The notes under the pieces: generated by a model
What the model was told of the DNA's origin: nothing
Seen by the model: only the letters and a program-made list of their open reading frames with translations
The model's database searches: none
Position numbers and translations under genes: made by a program
Assembly: GCA_963920575.1 (NCBI GenBank)
Contig: OY986969.1
Location: 19,143,288-19,207,287 of the forward strand
Reading direction: 5' to 3'
Source of the DNA: Narthecium ossifragum
Lineage: Eukaryota > Streptophyta > Magnoliopsida > Dioscoreales > Nartheciaceae
DNA length: 64,000 nt
Shown: in pieces, positions 24,076-37,800 of the stretch
Numbering within the stretch: position 1 is the first letter of the stretch
Layout: each line of letters opens with the position of its first letter

Positions 24076-27000
24076 TAGGGGTGTCCATCCAGGCCGGGTG
24101 GGCTGGGTTTGAGGCAATACTCGGTCCGGCCCTGGTTGTGAGGACCTGTCCCTCTACCCCTTTGGCTCGTTATAGACCGGAAGGGCAATTTGGTAAGTTG
24201 CGCCTTGTTGGTCTGTTTCACACCCGCGTGTGCACACACTAGCCTTGTTTGTGTTAGCGTTTGTTTAGAATGGCTAGGTGGACCCGGGATCGGAAGATCC
24301 CAGCTCGGGCGCGCGGAAGCTTGCCTTTGGGCAGCTGACGACCCTCGAGCGAAGGAGTGATCGGTCGGACTCGTGAGCGAGTCGGTGGGTTTTGATCCGG
24401 GGCGAGAACGATCGATCGTTGCTTGGAGCGACCGATCGGACTCGCGTCGGTGGCTTTTCTGCTTCGCGAGGACGGCCGCCGTTGGCCGTCGCTCTCTCAT
24501 GTTAGAAGGGGGAGGACTTTCCCTCCCCTCCCCTCACTTTTTCCCCCTTCCCCTTTCCCTCCTTTTCTTCCCCTCCTCTTCCTCCTTCTCCTCCTTTCTT
24601 CTTCCTCCTTTCTTCTCCCGAGAGCCCTATTTTTCCACTGTTTCCGGCAGCCATCTTCCTCACCTCTGTTCTCCCTCCTCCGACCATCTTTTTTGGCGTT
24701 CTAAGGCTCGTTGGATCCGTGACAACGAGAGGAAGATTCCTGAAGTGGTTTGGAAGCTTGTTGGTGATCAACTCGCGGGGAATCAGCCGAGGAAAGCGCT
24801 GTTAGGTAGTGTTATACCTACTGTGTTGTTTCGGGTTGTTCTCTAGATCTAGCCGTTGGATCTTGTTGATCCTTATTTTGTTGGATTCCTTATGCCTATT
24901 AGAATTACTGATATAAGTTTCATATTATTTGGTTGAGATTTGAGTAGGTTTTACGTATGATTAAGCTCGGATTTCTGATTTTCTGCTGTTCTTGAATAAC
25001 AGCCGGCTTGCGGCGAGTTTTTCAGCCGGCGTGTACATAATCTTGGTTTTTGATAAACATAAGAGTTGTATATCTCTTCGTTAACTTTCCATGCCATCTT
25101 ATTTCGTAATTTTTCGAGTTTTCTACGATTTGTTATGAATTGTTTTCTGGAGGGCTGCGTTGCAGCAATTAAATTGGTAAGTGAGTTGATTAGCGGTTTT
25201 GATTTGTATTTTCCCGTTAATCCAACCGTTGGATGATTATGAATTTTGGATATGTTGATCCTGGTATATACACCTACTGGTGGCTAAGTTAGATCTTGAA
25301 TCCGACATTGTTTGGATGTCAGATCGATGGGATCAATTAGCCCCAAAGTAGAGGTTTTGGGTGTTTGAATATAATATTATATTTCGGAATATAATATTAT
25401 ATTGTTACTGTTCATTCAGCGGTTTTTGGGGTTGCTTCCCGTTGTAGGAGTTCGCGGTCGACGGTCGTGGTACCGTCGTAATGTCGGGACCCACTGCGGA
25501 TCGGCTGGCAGCGGTCGGTAGTACCGCTGCAACGATCCAATAGACTTATATGATGCTCGACATACTGTTGCATGCTTTGCTTCTTAATCTTGTGTATGTC
25601 ATAGCATGCATTGTTGATTTGTGCATTAGTTGCATTGGTTAGGGCGTGGGTGATCTTTGGGTCGCCGTCCCGAGGCTGGAAGCTTGGACTTAGCCCTAGG
25701 ACCGGGGTTGGGTGGTTTGGACCCGGTTTGAATTGTAGTGTCCAGTCAAACTTGATGATAGGCTTAGATGACTGGTGCATTTGTTGCTTGATGATTGTAG
25801 AGGTCGGGTCGGCCTCGAGTCAGATCTGAGATGTAGCCGGTGTCCGGCGTTCTTAAACTCTTGAGTAGAGGAGTTACCTACTCAGTGGTGTCTTTTCCCA
25901 CCAAACAGTGTTCTGTGTCCTGTTGAGAGTCAGCAGTGTTGTTTCCTGCTACTGAGTGTGACCCGACATGTGACCAGCCCGGCTGGAAGACCATGATCGG
26001 GGCCTCAGGGACACGCGGTGGGGTTATGGGACCCCTGTATACACCCAGGTTCTACTTGAGGGCGACACAGTTGCGTTTCCATCTTCCTTCTGTGTGTCTT
26101 AGTGTAGATCCCTACTGAGCTTAGTGCTCACTCCTACTCGGGCTGTGTTTTGCAGGTGCAGGCGTCAGTACTTCTTCTGTGGCCCCTACCGGGCAGTTGG
26201 TCGGCGGTGCGGCGGCGCCTGGTGGATTTTGAGAGGTGGTGATCATTTACTGTTTTTATCCTTATGTTAGATAGTCTCCTACGGGAGTAATGTTGTATTT
26301 GAACTCCCCCCTCTCCGAGGATATGTATATTAAATCTTTTTGAGTTCTTAAATCTGTGGTTCGAGGATTCATTATTATATTGTCTTTTAATCTGGGGGTG
26401 CTTTTGGTGAACTGTTAGGGAGACCAATAGGTTAGAGGGAACCCTCGCCAGCTTTTCTTCCGCGTTTGTTAGGTTCCGGTTCGCGTCGCCCGGCCCGGTT
26501 GGTCTTTCGCGGGTCGGGGTGCGACACTGGTAGTCATCCGAACCAGGCCCGCCCAGTACCGGGCCAATTAGGCCAACAACCCCGTCCGCCCAGTGCGACC
26601 CTGCCCGGCTTGAAGACCGGGCTTGACTGGACCGGACTGGGCCGAACCCGGCCTGCCAGCCTAGTTCTTCCTCCTCTGACTCCTCTCCCTCCCATCTCTT
26701 CTCATCTTCCTTCTCGGAGAAGACTTCTCTCTCTCCGGACACCAAGCCCGACGCCTCACCTTGCCGGAGCCGCCCCCCGTGCCAAGCCCGATGTTGAGCT
26801 CATCCATCTCCGCCGCCCTGACGCTGCCCTTCGCCGGATCTGCCTCTCATTTTCAAGCCCGACGCCAAGCTCCTCCAGGTCCACCGGCCTGACACCGCTC
26901 TCCGCCAGATCTGCCAGACCCAAGCCACCAGCATCCCATAGCTCCTCCAGCTCCGGATCCACCTCTGATCATTGTCCTCGATGCCGATCACCTCCCAAGG

Positions 27001-27570
27001 ATTCCCCCACCCCCCTTTTCAAGCCCGACACCGAGCTTCTCAAGCTCCACCCGCCTAACATCGCTCTCCGCCAGATCTACCAGACCCAAGCCACCCCACA
27101 CCAGCTCCTCAAGCTCCATATCCACCTCCAATCGTCATCCCTGACGCGGTCACCTCCCATGGACCCTCACCCACACCGCCCTCACCCGGATCCACGCCTC
27201 TGCCTCCCATCCGGCCTATCCGAGCCAATGGATCGACTCCTGGGGACCCCGTGACCCTTCACCTACCAATCCCGACTGCCGACGATCCCTTTCCCCTGTT
27301 GATCTTGACCACTGACCACCACCGACGGTGACCACGACTGGATCATTGGCACCGCTCATCATCCGCGCAGTTGGAAGTCCGGCAAACAATTTCTTTAAAA
27401 CCCGGGCCGGATCGGACTGGGTTTTTAACTAATGGGCCCTGGTCCGGCCCTGAACCTGGATCAGCCCGGTCCAGCAGGGCCAGCACCCGGGCCGGACCGA
27501 GCTACGACCATGGCGGGTCCGTGCCAGACTCGTACCGGGCAGGGCCATTTAGGCTTTTTGGACACCCCTA
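24076..27570. mobile_element. hAT element with nested TG...CA copy B
   Basis: Ends TAGGGGTGTCCA and TGGACACCCCTA are inverted, and perfect 8-bp duplications GCTGTATT flank it (24068-24075 and 27571-27578). Without copy B about 1.1 kb remains. This is GC-rich, low-complexity and Gly/Pro-biased in translation, with no transposase. Non-autonomous hAT. The frame at 26466-27254 lies partly in it and does not look like a gene. Confidence 0.85.
24137..26526 (+). mobile_element. TG...CA LTR-like element, copy B
   Basis: 2390 bp, TGTGAGGACC to GGGTGCGACA, with perfect CTGGT duplications (24132-24136 and 26527-26531). It shares with copy A the opening, the phrase around 'gtttcacac(c/t)c(g)cg' near position 95, a GATCGG cluster 220-320 bp in, and the GCAGGTGCAGGCG module near 26153. 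It lacks an obvious TATA box. A second paired inverted cluster occurs at about 25450-25540. No coding domain is seen. Confidence 0.85.
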
Positions 27571-27735
27571 GCTGTATTGTGAAAATGTCACTTTTTTATT
27601 TGCATTTGTATTCTAGTTTTTTTTCCCCAAGAAAAAACGTTTAGGTTGAATTTTCAACTAATAGATTAGAGAGAAATTATTTGGAATTTTCTAGAATTTT
27701 AATCCAACAGGCATAGTACAACTCACAGGACCAGC

Positions 27736-28298
27736 TAGGGGTGGCAATACGGGTCGATGGGTCGGGTTCGGGTCGGGTCGAGACCCGATATCTCGACCAA
27801 AAATCCCAACCCGAACCCGACCCGTTTACTAAACGGGTCAATTTTGTCAACCCGAACCCGACCCAACCCGCTTGACCCGTTTATTAAACGGGTCGGGTTG
27901 GGTTCGGGTCAAGTTGACCCGTTTAACAACCTGTAAACAACCTGTTTAACAAAATAACACATAATCTTATGTTTAACAACTTGTTTAACAAGTAACAAGT
28001 ACCTATAAAACAAAATAACATCACCATCATACAATTCTGTTTAGCCGATTAGAACTTAGAAAGTTTATATAGGGATAACGGGTCAAGCGGGTTGTTAACG
28101 GGTTACGGATCGGGTTCGGGTCACGGGTCACGGGTTATACGAGTTAGCCTCCTAAACCCGAACCCGACCCGCACAGTAACGGGTCAGCGGCGGGTCGACC
28201 CGTTTTCGACCCGCACTCGAATACCCTAAACCCAAACCCGTGAAATTCGGATTGGGTCGGGTCGGGCTCGTGGGTTATGAGTCAAATTGTCACCCCTA
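27736..28298. mobile_element. hAT-type MITE
   Basis: 563 bp, ends TAGGGGTGGCAAT and ATTGTCACCCCTA, perfect 8-bp duplications GGACCAGC at 27728-27735 and 28299-28306. The interior is a dense set of GGGTCGGGTT and AACCCGACCC words on both strands, able to fold back. No coding capacity. Confidence 0.88.
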
Positions 28299-28712
28299 GG
28301 ACCAGCACTGATGCCTAAGCTGGATCAAAATATTACATTGTCTGAATAGATCAGATTAGAACATTTGAATCTAAATACGGCCCAAGTAAGAACAATTATT
28401 TTTTAATTTAACTTATTAAATATAATCTAACAGTGAATACTCACAGTGAGGTTTGTTCTGACAAAAACCAATAAGAATTATGGGTTTCTGCAATTTTGGC
28501 ATAAGATGGGGGGGGGGGTGTTCAATAAAAAAAAATCCATAAATCAAACCGCTCCTTGTTATTTTTGTAACTCAGGGCTAATTTTTATTTTATTTCATAT
28601 CAAGACCACTTTTTACCTCGGATTATTAATAAATACTCTCATTTATGTTGACTTATTTAAGAAAATAACTCATCTTAAATATAAAAAATATATATTATAA
28701 TATTTAAACAAT

Positions 28713-28982
28713 GGCCCCGTTTGGTACGGGAATATCAAACAGGAATAACCCTTAACCCCGGGTTAAGGGAGGGAATATTTCTATAATATTTCTGAATCCA
28801 CTACTTATTTCACATTTTATTCCTCAAATACATTTTCATATTTCATTTAATCATTATAAAGTTATTTTCATTCTCCACTCTATTTTTCTTTTATTTTAAA
28901 TAATCATTACAAAGTTATTCTCGAAATCGAAAATAAAATTTCTTAACCTAGAATAAAGTTATTCTCACACCAAACGAGACCG
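28713..28982. mobile_element. Harbinger-like MITE
   Basis: Left end GGCCCCGTTTGGTACGGG and right end, on the other strand, CGGTCTCGTTTGGTGTGAG form imperfect inverted repeats about 270 bp apart. The AT-rich core also shows an internal inverted pair (TTATTCTCGA / ATAAAGTTATTC). No clear target duplication was read. Confidence 0.55.
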
Positions 28983-31854
28983 TGATCTTTAACGACAAGA
29001 GGTGGTCCTAATATGGAAATTAGAAAGCTAGAATAAGTTAGTAAGTGGAGTTCAAGTAAAGTATCTCTATTCATAAGTAATTATACACACAGAAAAAGAG
29101 GAATTAGGAGTTTAAATAGGAATGGGAATTAAGCAGTAAGGACGGAAGAAGCGGTCCCGGATGCATGGTCGACAAGTCACAAGCATAGCATAGCAGCGAC
29201 GGTGGGGGCTGTCTGTTGGTGCCCCCCTCAGCCTCTCAGGCCATCAGGCCCTCAGCTGCTGCTGTCCTTTGCTGTATCGATTCGTATCATGTTTCGAGAG
29301 AGACGAGAGCGTGTCCTTTCCTTGTTGCCTTAAATATATGGTAGACTATTCAGAGGAGGATGTCTGGACCCTTTCCAAACATCAGAATCTCTTGCAAATG
29401 ATGCTCCAAGATCCACGTTGATTTATGTGACCCACCACAGGCACATGCTCATTGAGCTCATGCTCATTATGCTCTTGCTCATTATGCTCTTGCTCATGCT
29501 CATGTTATGGAAGCCATGGTTGGTTCCCGGCCTCTTGGTTGATTCTCCACCATTGAATTAAAAGCATTTTCGTCATTAGATATAGATTTATCAACATGTT
29601 TATGTTGCATTTCACTTTAGTCCTCGTAATATCATATTTCTCTCATGGAATCGCATGAATCGATTCAAAAGTGTCTTTTTCGTCTGATTAACAACCTTAA
29701 TCGTGATTAAAAAAAGGTTATACATCATCTGAAATGTGATAAGCAAGTAATTTAATGATTTTTTTAAATCATTACGAAGGCTTTTATTCGAACAAAAGAG
29801 TTTTTTTTTTTTTAAGTGATCTATATATTTTCAGAGGAAAATATGATAATGTTAGGTTGTAGGATGAAATACAATATTTAATCATTTTTTTAGGCTGAAA
29901 ACATAAAATTGATCTTTTTATACTATATGGTCTTCTAACATGTTTCTTAGGTATGAGCTTAAATAAACTCGAATGAACAAGAGTCATCAAACACATAAAT
30001 ATTGAGTTTTAGTAGTTAAATTTAGGAATGAGTTCTATATGTTCATATTATAATCTAACATGTTCCTTCACATATGAGCTCGATTGAACATGGATCCATC
30101 CAACACATGAATATTGAATTTAGACAACCGAAGCTCTGAACTAGTGTTAAAAAATTTAAGTCAAAAGCTCTTGGTTCAAGGAACTTGTGGAGATATTACA
30201 AGTAACCGTATCCTTCTAAACGAAGGGAATTCTGCTGAATTAAAGTCCAAAAGGAAGACCGATCACCAATGGCTTCCAAAGTAGAGAACTCAAAGTAAAA
30301 AAAGTATGGCCAGGGAATCCAGCCACTACTTAAACATGCCATTATCAGCTAACCAAAGAACAATCCCGTTTTGACGTATAAACAAATCTATAAGATCATA
30401 TCTCCATTAGCTCTGATCTCAAAGGGAAACAAAAATAAAGTCTAAATTTACATCTCATAAAATCAAGTTTACTTTCTGATAAAAGAAATAAAAAGTCAGT
30501 GAATTGGGAGAGGATCATATATATATATGCTTTTGCTTTTGATGTGAATAAAGCTTGAGTCATATGAAAGGCCACATCAATTCAAAGTTGGTATTCAAAA
30601 GTTTGGATCCCCTGAACCATGCATGAACACTGGTTAAAAAGAGTACAAGACAAACAGATATGCTTAAGATTTCCTTGTTTTTATTTGTATGAGAGATTGA
30701 GAGGAGAGGGAATGAATAAAGGAGGAATATAGTAGTGGAAAGAAAGGATTGTGGTTCTTTATTTTTTTCTCTTCTTTGGGTTTTATATAAGATTTGATCG
30801 GATCCACAACATCATCCATTCTTGATGTTGCTTCACCATCACTCCATATCTATTGCTTTCCAACAAAGGGAGATAGGAGGATCCAGCCAAAGTGGGTGTA
30901 CGGAGTATGACCAGACAACCAAAAGGGTAAGGATGGGGGTGGATTCATGATCTAAAAAGTCCTGGAATGCAATCACTCTCCTTTCTTTGACTGACCGCAC
31001 CATCTTCTTATTAAGGATTCCTTGTTGAATGGGTTAACATGTATATGTCTTTCCAATTAGGGATGATTTTTGGGAGACCCAACATCTGAAATTGTGATCA
31101 ATTGGATCAAATTGTATCAAGACTTGAGCTAGGATAGGATAGGATGATAGACATGTGATTAAATAGAACCCTCATGAAAGGTAGGTGCCAACTGGGAGAG
31201 GGAGCTCAACAATGGTAATTGGTAAGTGATAAAGAAATGATACAAGGGCTGCCTGCCTGTCTATGCATAGTCTCTTGAGGACAAAAGGATGGCAGCAATC
31301 ATAGTATCTTGCCTCCTCTTTGGTAGACTAGGACACAGCAGCATCATTTGATGAGAGCATGAAACCTTTTTGTGATCCCTTTGGTCCTACAGGACCACCC
31401 TACACATGAGATTCTCGTGTAATATGATTAGGAGAAGCATGCTCAAACTCAATAATATGTTATTTCTATAGAATGCAAAATTAATAAACTTGAATCTCAT
31501 TTTTGACAAAGTATATGATGACACCTCGCCATCAGCTTCAAAATACGTGGATTTCAGCTATATAAACATTACCCTCTCCAGTCCGAGCTTAGCAATATCA
31601 AGTATTACATTACAACATAGTGCAAGAACATTGAAAAGATATATAAGACAGACTGACTCGCAATTGAAGAAAAATTAAAGATTATACAAGGTTTGGAGCA
31701 ACCGAAATATATGATATTTGAGTGCAGAACTTGAGGCTTTCACTCACCTTCAAGGGAAAAAAATAATGACAACAAACAGGTATGAATTGATTAACATGGT
31801 GGCAAATTACAGCTACAAAAGTAAGAGATTGCCGGCCAAGATGCCACCCTTGCC
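28983..31854. other. Intergenic region between response regulator and CLC
   Basis: AT-rich with no convincing gene. It contains a short tandem array of GCTCATTATGCTCTT-type words (about 29446-29508) and an AT microsatellite near 30516. The part next to 31855 should hold the CLC 3'UTR. Confidence 0.5.
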
Positions 31855-34800
31855 CTACTTGTGGGCTTTGATATGAGGGAACAGTCCAAGAATGTGCTCT
31901 GGCATGAAATCATGCCGCGTGAGGATCCCGACGATGGGTGGCCTCTGCAAGAAAACACAGTAAAGTTCATCAAGATACGCAAGGCACCTAAATAAACGCA
32001 CAGATTGAAGCATCTAGCTCACAAAGGTATGTAAAATTGAGAGGAAGACCGAAAATTAAAAACTTGCAGCAAATCTAAAATACGTGCATGAAGGTATAAA
32101 ATGCGTGCGAATATGCTTATACATTATAGGTGCAAATATGAATCAGCATTAGAAAGGAAGCAGATCTTACCCCTGGAGTCTTTGGCACTACACACAAATG
32201 CCGAAGTCCGAGTCCGCGGAAAAGAATTGCAGCTTTTGCTAGTGACATTGTTTCCACAACCGTGTAAGGAGATGTATTGGTAATTGGGTGGAGATCCACG
32301 TACATTTCCATTTCCTCATCGGTAATATCTAAATCTGCTAACTTAAGCCCTTTTCCTGATCCTGCCTTAGCAAAGTCAAAGGCACCAAACCTCTTCAAGA
32401 CCTCTGCTACCCCAGTTGTCACCCTCTCATGTGTGAAGCTCTTTCCCTTCAGCAACACAAGCAGATGAGACCTCAATACTAGGCCGCACAACTCTGGAGC
32501 TTCTGTGAAAGGTGGCTCATCCAACACTGGAAATGCATTATGGCCTGTTAATCTTAATGCATGTACTACATTGGCCACCCTCTCCACACCAGAAAATGTA
32601 ATAAGTGGTCCTAAAACAACATCCCCAGCAACCAAGTTGGTCATGTAAGGCTCAGCATGGTCCTCCATGTAAGGCAATCCCTTCATCACAACAATCTGAT
32701 CATAAACTCCTTTGTTGAAGCTGTCAGCTACTGTTTTGGATATGAGTAGAACAAGCATAACCAAAGGAAGCATTAGAAGATCATTGGTGAGCTCTAGAAG
32801 AATGACACAAACTGAGACAGTCATCCTCATAGTCCCACCAAGAAAAGATGCTGCACCAAGAAGGGCGAAGAGGCCTGTATCCAGGTCGGTTATGGGACCC
32901 AGAAGAGTTCCTACAATTCGACCATATGTAGCACCAGCAAGTATAACAGGGATAAATAGACCAGAAGGGACAGCAACGCCATAGGTTAAGAGGCCAAGGA
33001 AGTATATTGCTGCAAAAAAGATGAAGAGGGATGAAAGATCGTACTCATCAGAAGTACCACTGCTAAAGAGGTTCCGTATAGCATCATCATTTGTGTTTAG
33101 GAAGAGGGAAGCAAGATCGTTGTAGTGGCCAGGACGACATTGGAAGTTCTTGTAATTTCCAGAGCGGCCAACAGTCGGGCATTGTTCTGGAATATCTGTA
33201 GGACATGGTATGCATCTTGCAAGCCAAGGAAGCCCCAAGGAGCAGCATGAGGTCAGTAGAGAAATGGCAATAGTGAGAAGGATCTTAAATGGAGCACCTC
33301 TCCTGCAATTGATAACCTTCTGTTAGTACTAATCACACGATTACCGAACAAGGCATTTTTCGTGTGCAACAATGGCAATAAGAAAGTGCAAGCTTGTGAA
33401 CGAAGCATGTGCCTACTCTAAAGACAATACAATCACCAAAAACAAGGGTTTTTCAAGAGCATACTCATTGATTATGCTATAGGCGCGAAGGATCCTGTCT
33501 AAGAGAAAGTTGTAGAGACCTCCGAAAATTCCCCCAAGAATTCCAAGGATTATAACTGCTACAATATCAGGGGTGCTGTATGTTGTAATAGTGGAGCTTA
33601 GGTCAAACATTATGAGCCCTCCTTCACCAAAGAGGCCACATTTTCCACCCCTACAGAATTCTATGAAACCCCTCAACACCACAGCGACTACAGCTGTCGT
33701 GAAAAACGTTCTCCAAAGCAGTGCACTTCGCCACCTGAAGAATTTAAGAGAACAGTTGAGTGAGATAGCACAAAAGGTTCTTAAACTCAATTTTAAATTC
33801 AGAGTACAACCCAGATCTCAACCCTAATCCCGTTATTTCTTGTCAACCAATTCTCTTTGGCCATTTTGCAAGTGAAATGCATTTTCTCTTGTCTCCCTAT
33901 TTTCATGGAATATCATGCAAATTGAAGATAGATGTGAAAGCACAGTTTTCCACATAGTTTGCATGCAGAATACCCTGGATAACATGTAAACATTATTACT
34001 CATAAGACTTCAGATCTCTGGACTTGTGCTTTATGATTGCAAATACCTAATGAATAGTGAATTCTGCTATCTGACAGTCTTGCAACTTGCTAGAACCTAT
34101 CGATTTCATCATGAATATAAAGACAGAAACGGAGAAAGTGAACTATAGTATTAAGTACCAGGATGCAGCTTCTTCAAGGGCAAAGAGGACACCGCCAACT
34201 GGGGCCCGAAATGCAGCTGCCACACCAGCAGCTGCTCCACAGGTGATCAAATCTCGCCGATCCCTATCGTTTTTGAAGTATCTAAGCCATGTCCATGTCA
34301 GATGGTACTTGCGAGAGCCACCCTGACCAAGTAAGTTGGCAATGCATGCCCCTGTATGTACCATGGGCCCCTCCTTACCCAAGACAAATCCTGCAGAAAC
34401 TCCACCTATCGAACCAAATATCTGCATATTGACAAAAGTATAATCAGCGAGGACGTATGATTTCTTGGCAAAATGTATTCTGCGACTACCAAATCATGTT
34501 TAAACCGGTATGCTCCACACTTGTACTTTCAAAAGCAAAGTAGAACATCATGTTCCCATAAATCTGGCATTGTGCATCCCCAAAAGTAGCTTTGCCTCTC
34601 ATGTGATTTAAGATAGCAAGCCCACAACATACATTCAAGGGAACATAACAGCTTCATCCATACCTCTGCCCGAAGATTTGAAACTGATTAGGTGAGGGAA
34701 TATTGAGTATTCCTCATCACAGGCAGTTGATACAGAGCACACAAAAAAAATATCAGCTCCCTTTGATTCCAAGTTGTTAGCTCCATTTATACAATAGCCC

Positions 34801-37800
34801 CAGCATATATGAAATTTATAAATATAGACAACAAAGTGGTACTTAACAACTGATTTTGGTGGTAATTGTTTTCATGCTCGGGCCAATGATCAAGTTTTAA
34901 GACTTCTGCAAAGTTGAATAATAAAGCACACCAGGGAGCCCTCACTCTTTGATCACTTGATACTTGGCCACTTTAACCTCTGAAGCATGAACAATATGTA
35001 AGATTGACATCAAGGGAGCTCTACTCATCAGCAGCAGTTTTACTCCTAGCAACAAAAAAGGGACAGAAAGGAAGAGCAGCACCTCTTCCTTTCTGTCAAT
35101 TACTCTTCAAAGCAGCACCTCTTACAGTTTTTAACAAAACTTAAAGCGTCCATTATTGACTAAAGAGGAGAAAAATGGCAAAGAAGCTAAAGCACTCAAC
35201 GAGGCATCTTATTATAATTGAAGCCATCCTAAATCTGGCAGCAAGGATAACGGGTTCTAGGCGGATGCCATATTCAAGGTATCTAGCTAAGCGGGAAGGC
35301 ATGGTATGATGCAATACAACATCTGCTACTGGTAATGTGCAGAAACTTTCTGGCTGAATATGGCTCTCTGCTAGGAAAAAGCAAAAGGATATTGCAGACA
35401 TGGAAGCATGATTTTTCTTCCAATAAGTTTGAGAACCTTGTCAAACAATTTCCTAGCTACTGCACTAAATGGCTTGATTCTTTATCATGCTTGTTATATC
35501 CAATGTTAATTCATAGGGCTTATATACTGTGAACCTTCAAATTCTGGACTAACCTTAACAAAGAGCGTACTGGGAGCCAGTATGGAATGGGCATCGACTC
35601 CATTCAAATAAGCTTTGACTTCAGGTATCCCAGACCCAGCTGCTGCAGGTGCTACATAAGCACAAAGAGCTGCAGCTGCAGCAGCCAAAACAAGATTGCA
35701 ACCCGCACATGCGAAAAATGCCTCTGAGAATCTGCACTGGAAACACAATCACACAACAATTACATTTGCAGAAGTGGATAATAAAGAACTTTTCTCTTAA
35801 TCTGGTATTGATTACAATATATCTGAAACTTCACCTCCAATTCACTATTTTTAGAAGTCCATAAAGCTACTGAAAACTGATTGTTTTATCTCCATAGTGC
35901 AATATATACTGAAAGTTAACTCTTCAATTTGAAAACTACAAAAATCAATCATAAGTCCAACCATGCAAGGAAAAATTTGCAAATCATAAGCTTTAAAATT
36001 AGGAATCGCAAATCTTAGCTACTGCTGCCGCAACATGAGCAATAATGAGCTAGAAGCTGCGTAGTCAATCTAAAGGGCAACCAGCATAGGCTACAAATGC
36101 CCCAGACAGCAAGCACTGGAACTGCGGTACAATGACATTTCTTGATCATTTAGCAGAAGCGGATAATAGAGAGTTTTATCATCCTACATAGAGCCAATTT
36201 TAACATCATGGACAAACCTTCAAACTTTTTAAAGTCCATTGCTATATTAAGAGTTACCAACAAAATATCAAAGTGCTTTTCTCATTATATCGAACACTAG
36301 TACTACGATACGACTTTTAGTTTCAAAATGAATACAGTTAGTGCAATAGGCCCAACCATGTGGAGTCAATTCCATGAATACTTCTAAGTTAATCACTCAA
36401 TCCCTTCAGGCTCCCCCCAATGTCATCCACAAGGCTCTTAGCCCTTGTTTGGTTCGGGGTTAAGGGCGGGGTTAAGGGGGTCCCCCTTAATCCCATTCTT
36501 ATCCCCAAACGGAATGAGGTTAAGGTTTTGGGGTTAAGAGAGGTTAAAGTCATTTTTGGGGTTAAGCTTCTCTCTCTCACTTACATTCATCTGTAAGATT
36601 GATTGACGAGGAATCTCGTGGAACCTTCAACACCAAAGTTGTAGATCTTTGAGTCTACTTTCAGATCCCATTTATTTTGTATTTTTCTGATTTTTATACA
36701 AATAATGGTGATTTATCTCGTGATCTATGACGGGACTAGTCTGAATCCGCCTGACCAGTGGGATCGATCCCAAGTTGGTAGAGGAAGTATTCTTAGCCCT
36801 TCTTGGTGGTTTTTGAAGTTTCTTGCTATCCGATTTTTGAGGAAGATTTTTTTATCGATGAGTTGAGTCAACATGCTAGTTCTTCATGAATTTGAAATAT
36901 TTATGCAATGTTTATGAAATGTTTAGCTAATTGCGAAGTTTCTTGCAAGTTATGATGTTTATCAAAATGATAGCATGCTCTATATATCCCTTATATATAT
37001 TAGATCTATATGTGGAGTCGAGTCCTATGAATAAAGGATGTTGTTAACCGAGACGTGATGACCATCGAGAATGTGTAGAATAAATGGGCCGAAGGTGTGC
37101 CCTGTATGTTTTTACTGTATGGTTATTCGTTGGTTTGTTGTTTGACCCGTTGTGGTCGCTGGCGTTGCACCGAGGGTGGTAATTTAGATATTATATATTT
37201 TATAAACTTTACGTACAAATATTTGAATTAACTTAATAATTAATTCAAATATTATAATCTTAACCCACGAGCTTACTCACTATTATAATATTATATATTT
37301 TATACACTTTACGTACAAACATTTAAATTAACTTAATAATTAATTCAAATATTATAATCTTAACCCACTAGCTTGCCCACTATTATAATATTATATATTT
37401 TATACACTTTACAATTCTTACCCTTATCCCAAGCTTAACCCGTTAACTTACCCCTGTTTTTGAGCCAAACACCAAAAGTGGATTAAGCTTATCCCCATAA
37501 GCTATGCCCACTTTTTTACCCCTAACCCCCCTTAAGCCTATTCCCCTTAACCTCAAACCAAAGAGTACTCTCTCTTATCTTCACCCAGTATAAACATACG
37601 TTGCCCCTTCCCTACTAATTTGCATAAAAATTAGCACTTACCTTCATAGATTTTTCTTGATACACAATTTACACGCAGAAGGTGTCACCTAGGTGCTTGT
37701 CAATGAACAGAAGTTGAGGCAATTGCAGCCTAGAACATGCTTTTATAAATTGTTACCGATTATACATCAAACTAATATGCTCATTGGCAACATCATATGC

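Noticed and set aside
26466..27254. 262-residue frame as a gene
   Set aside because: Ser/Pro/Arg low-complexity frame spanning copy B end and hAT interior; no domain.
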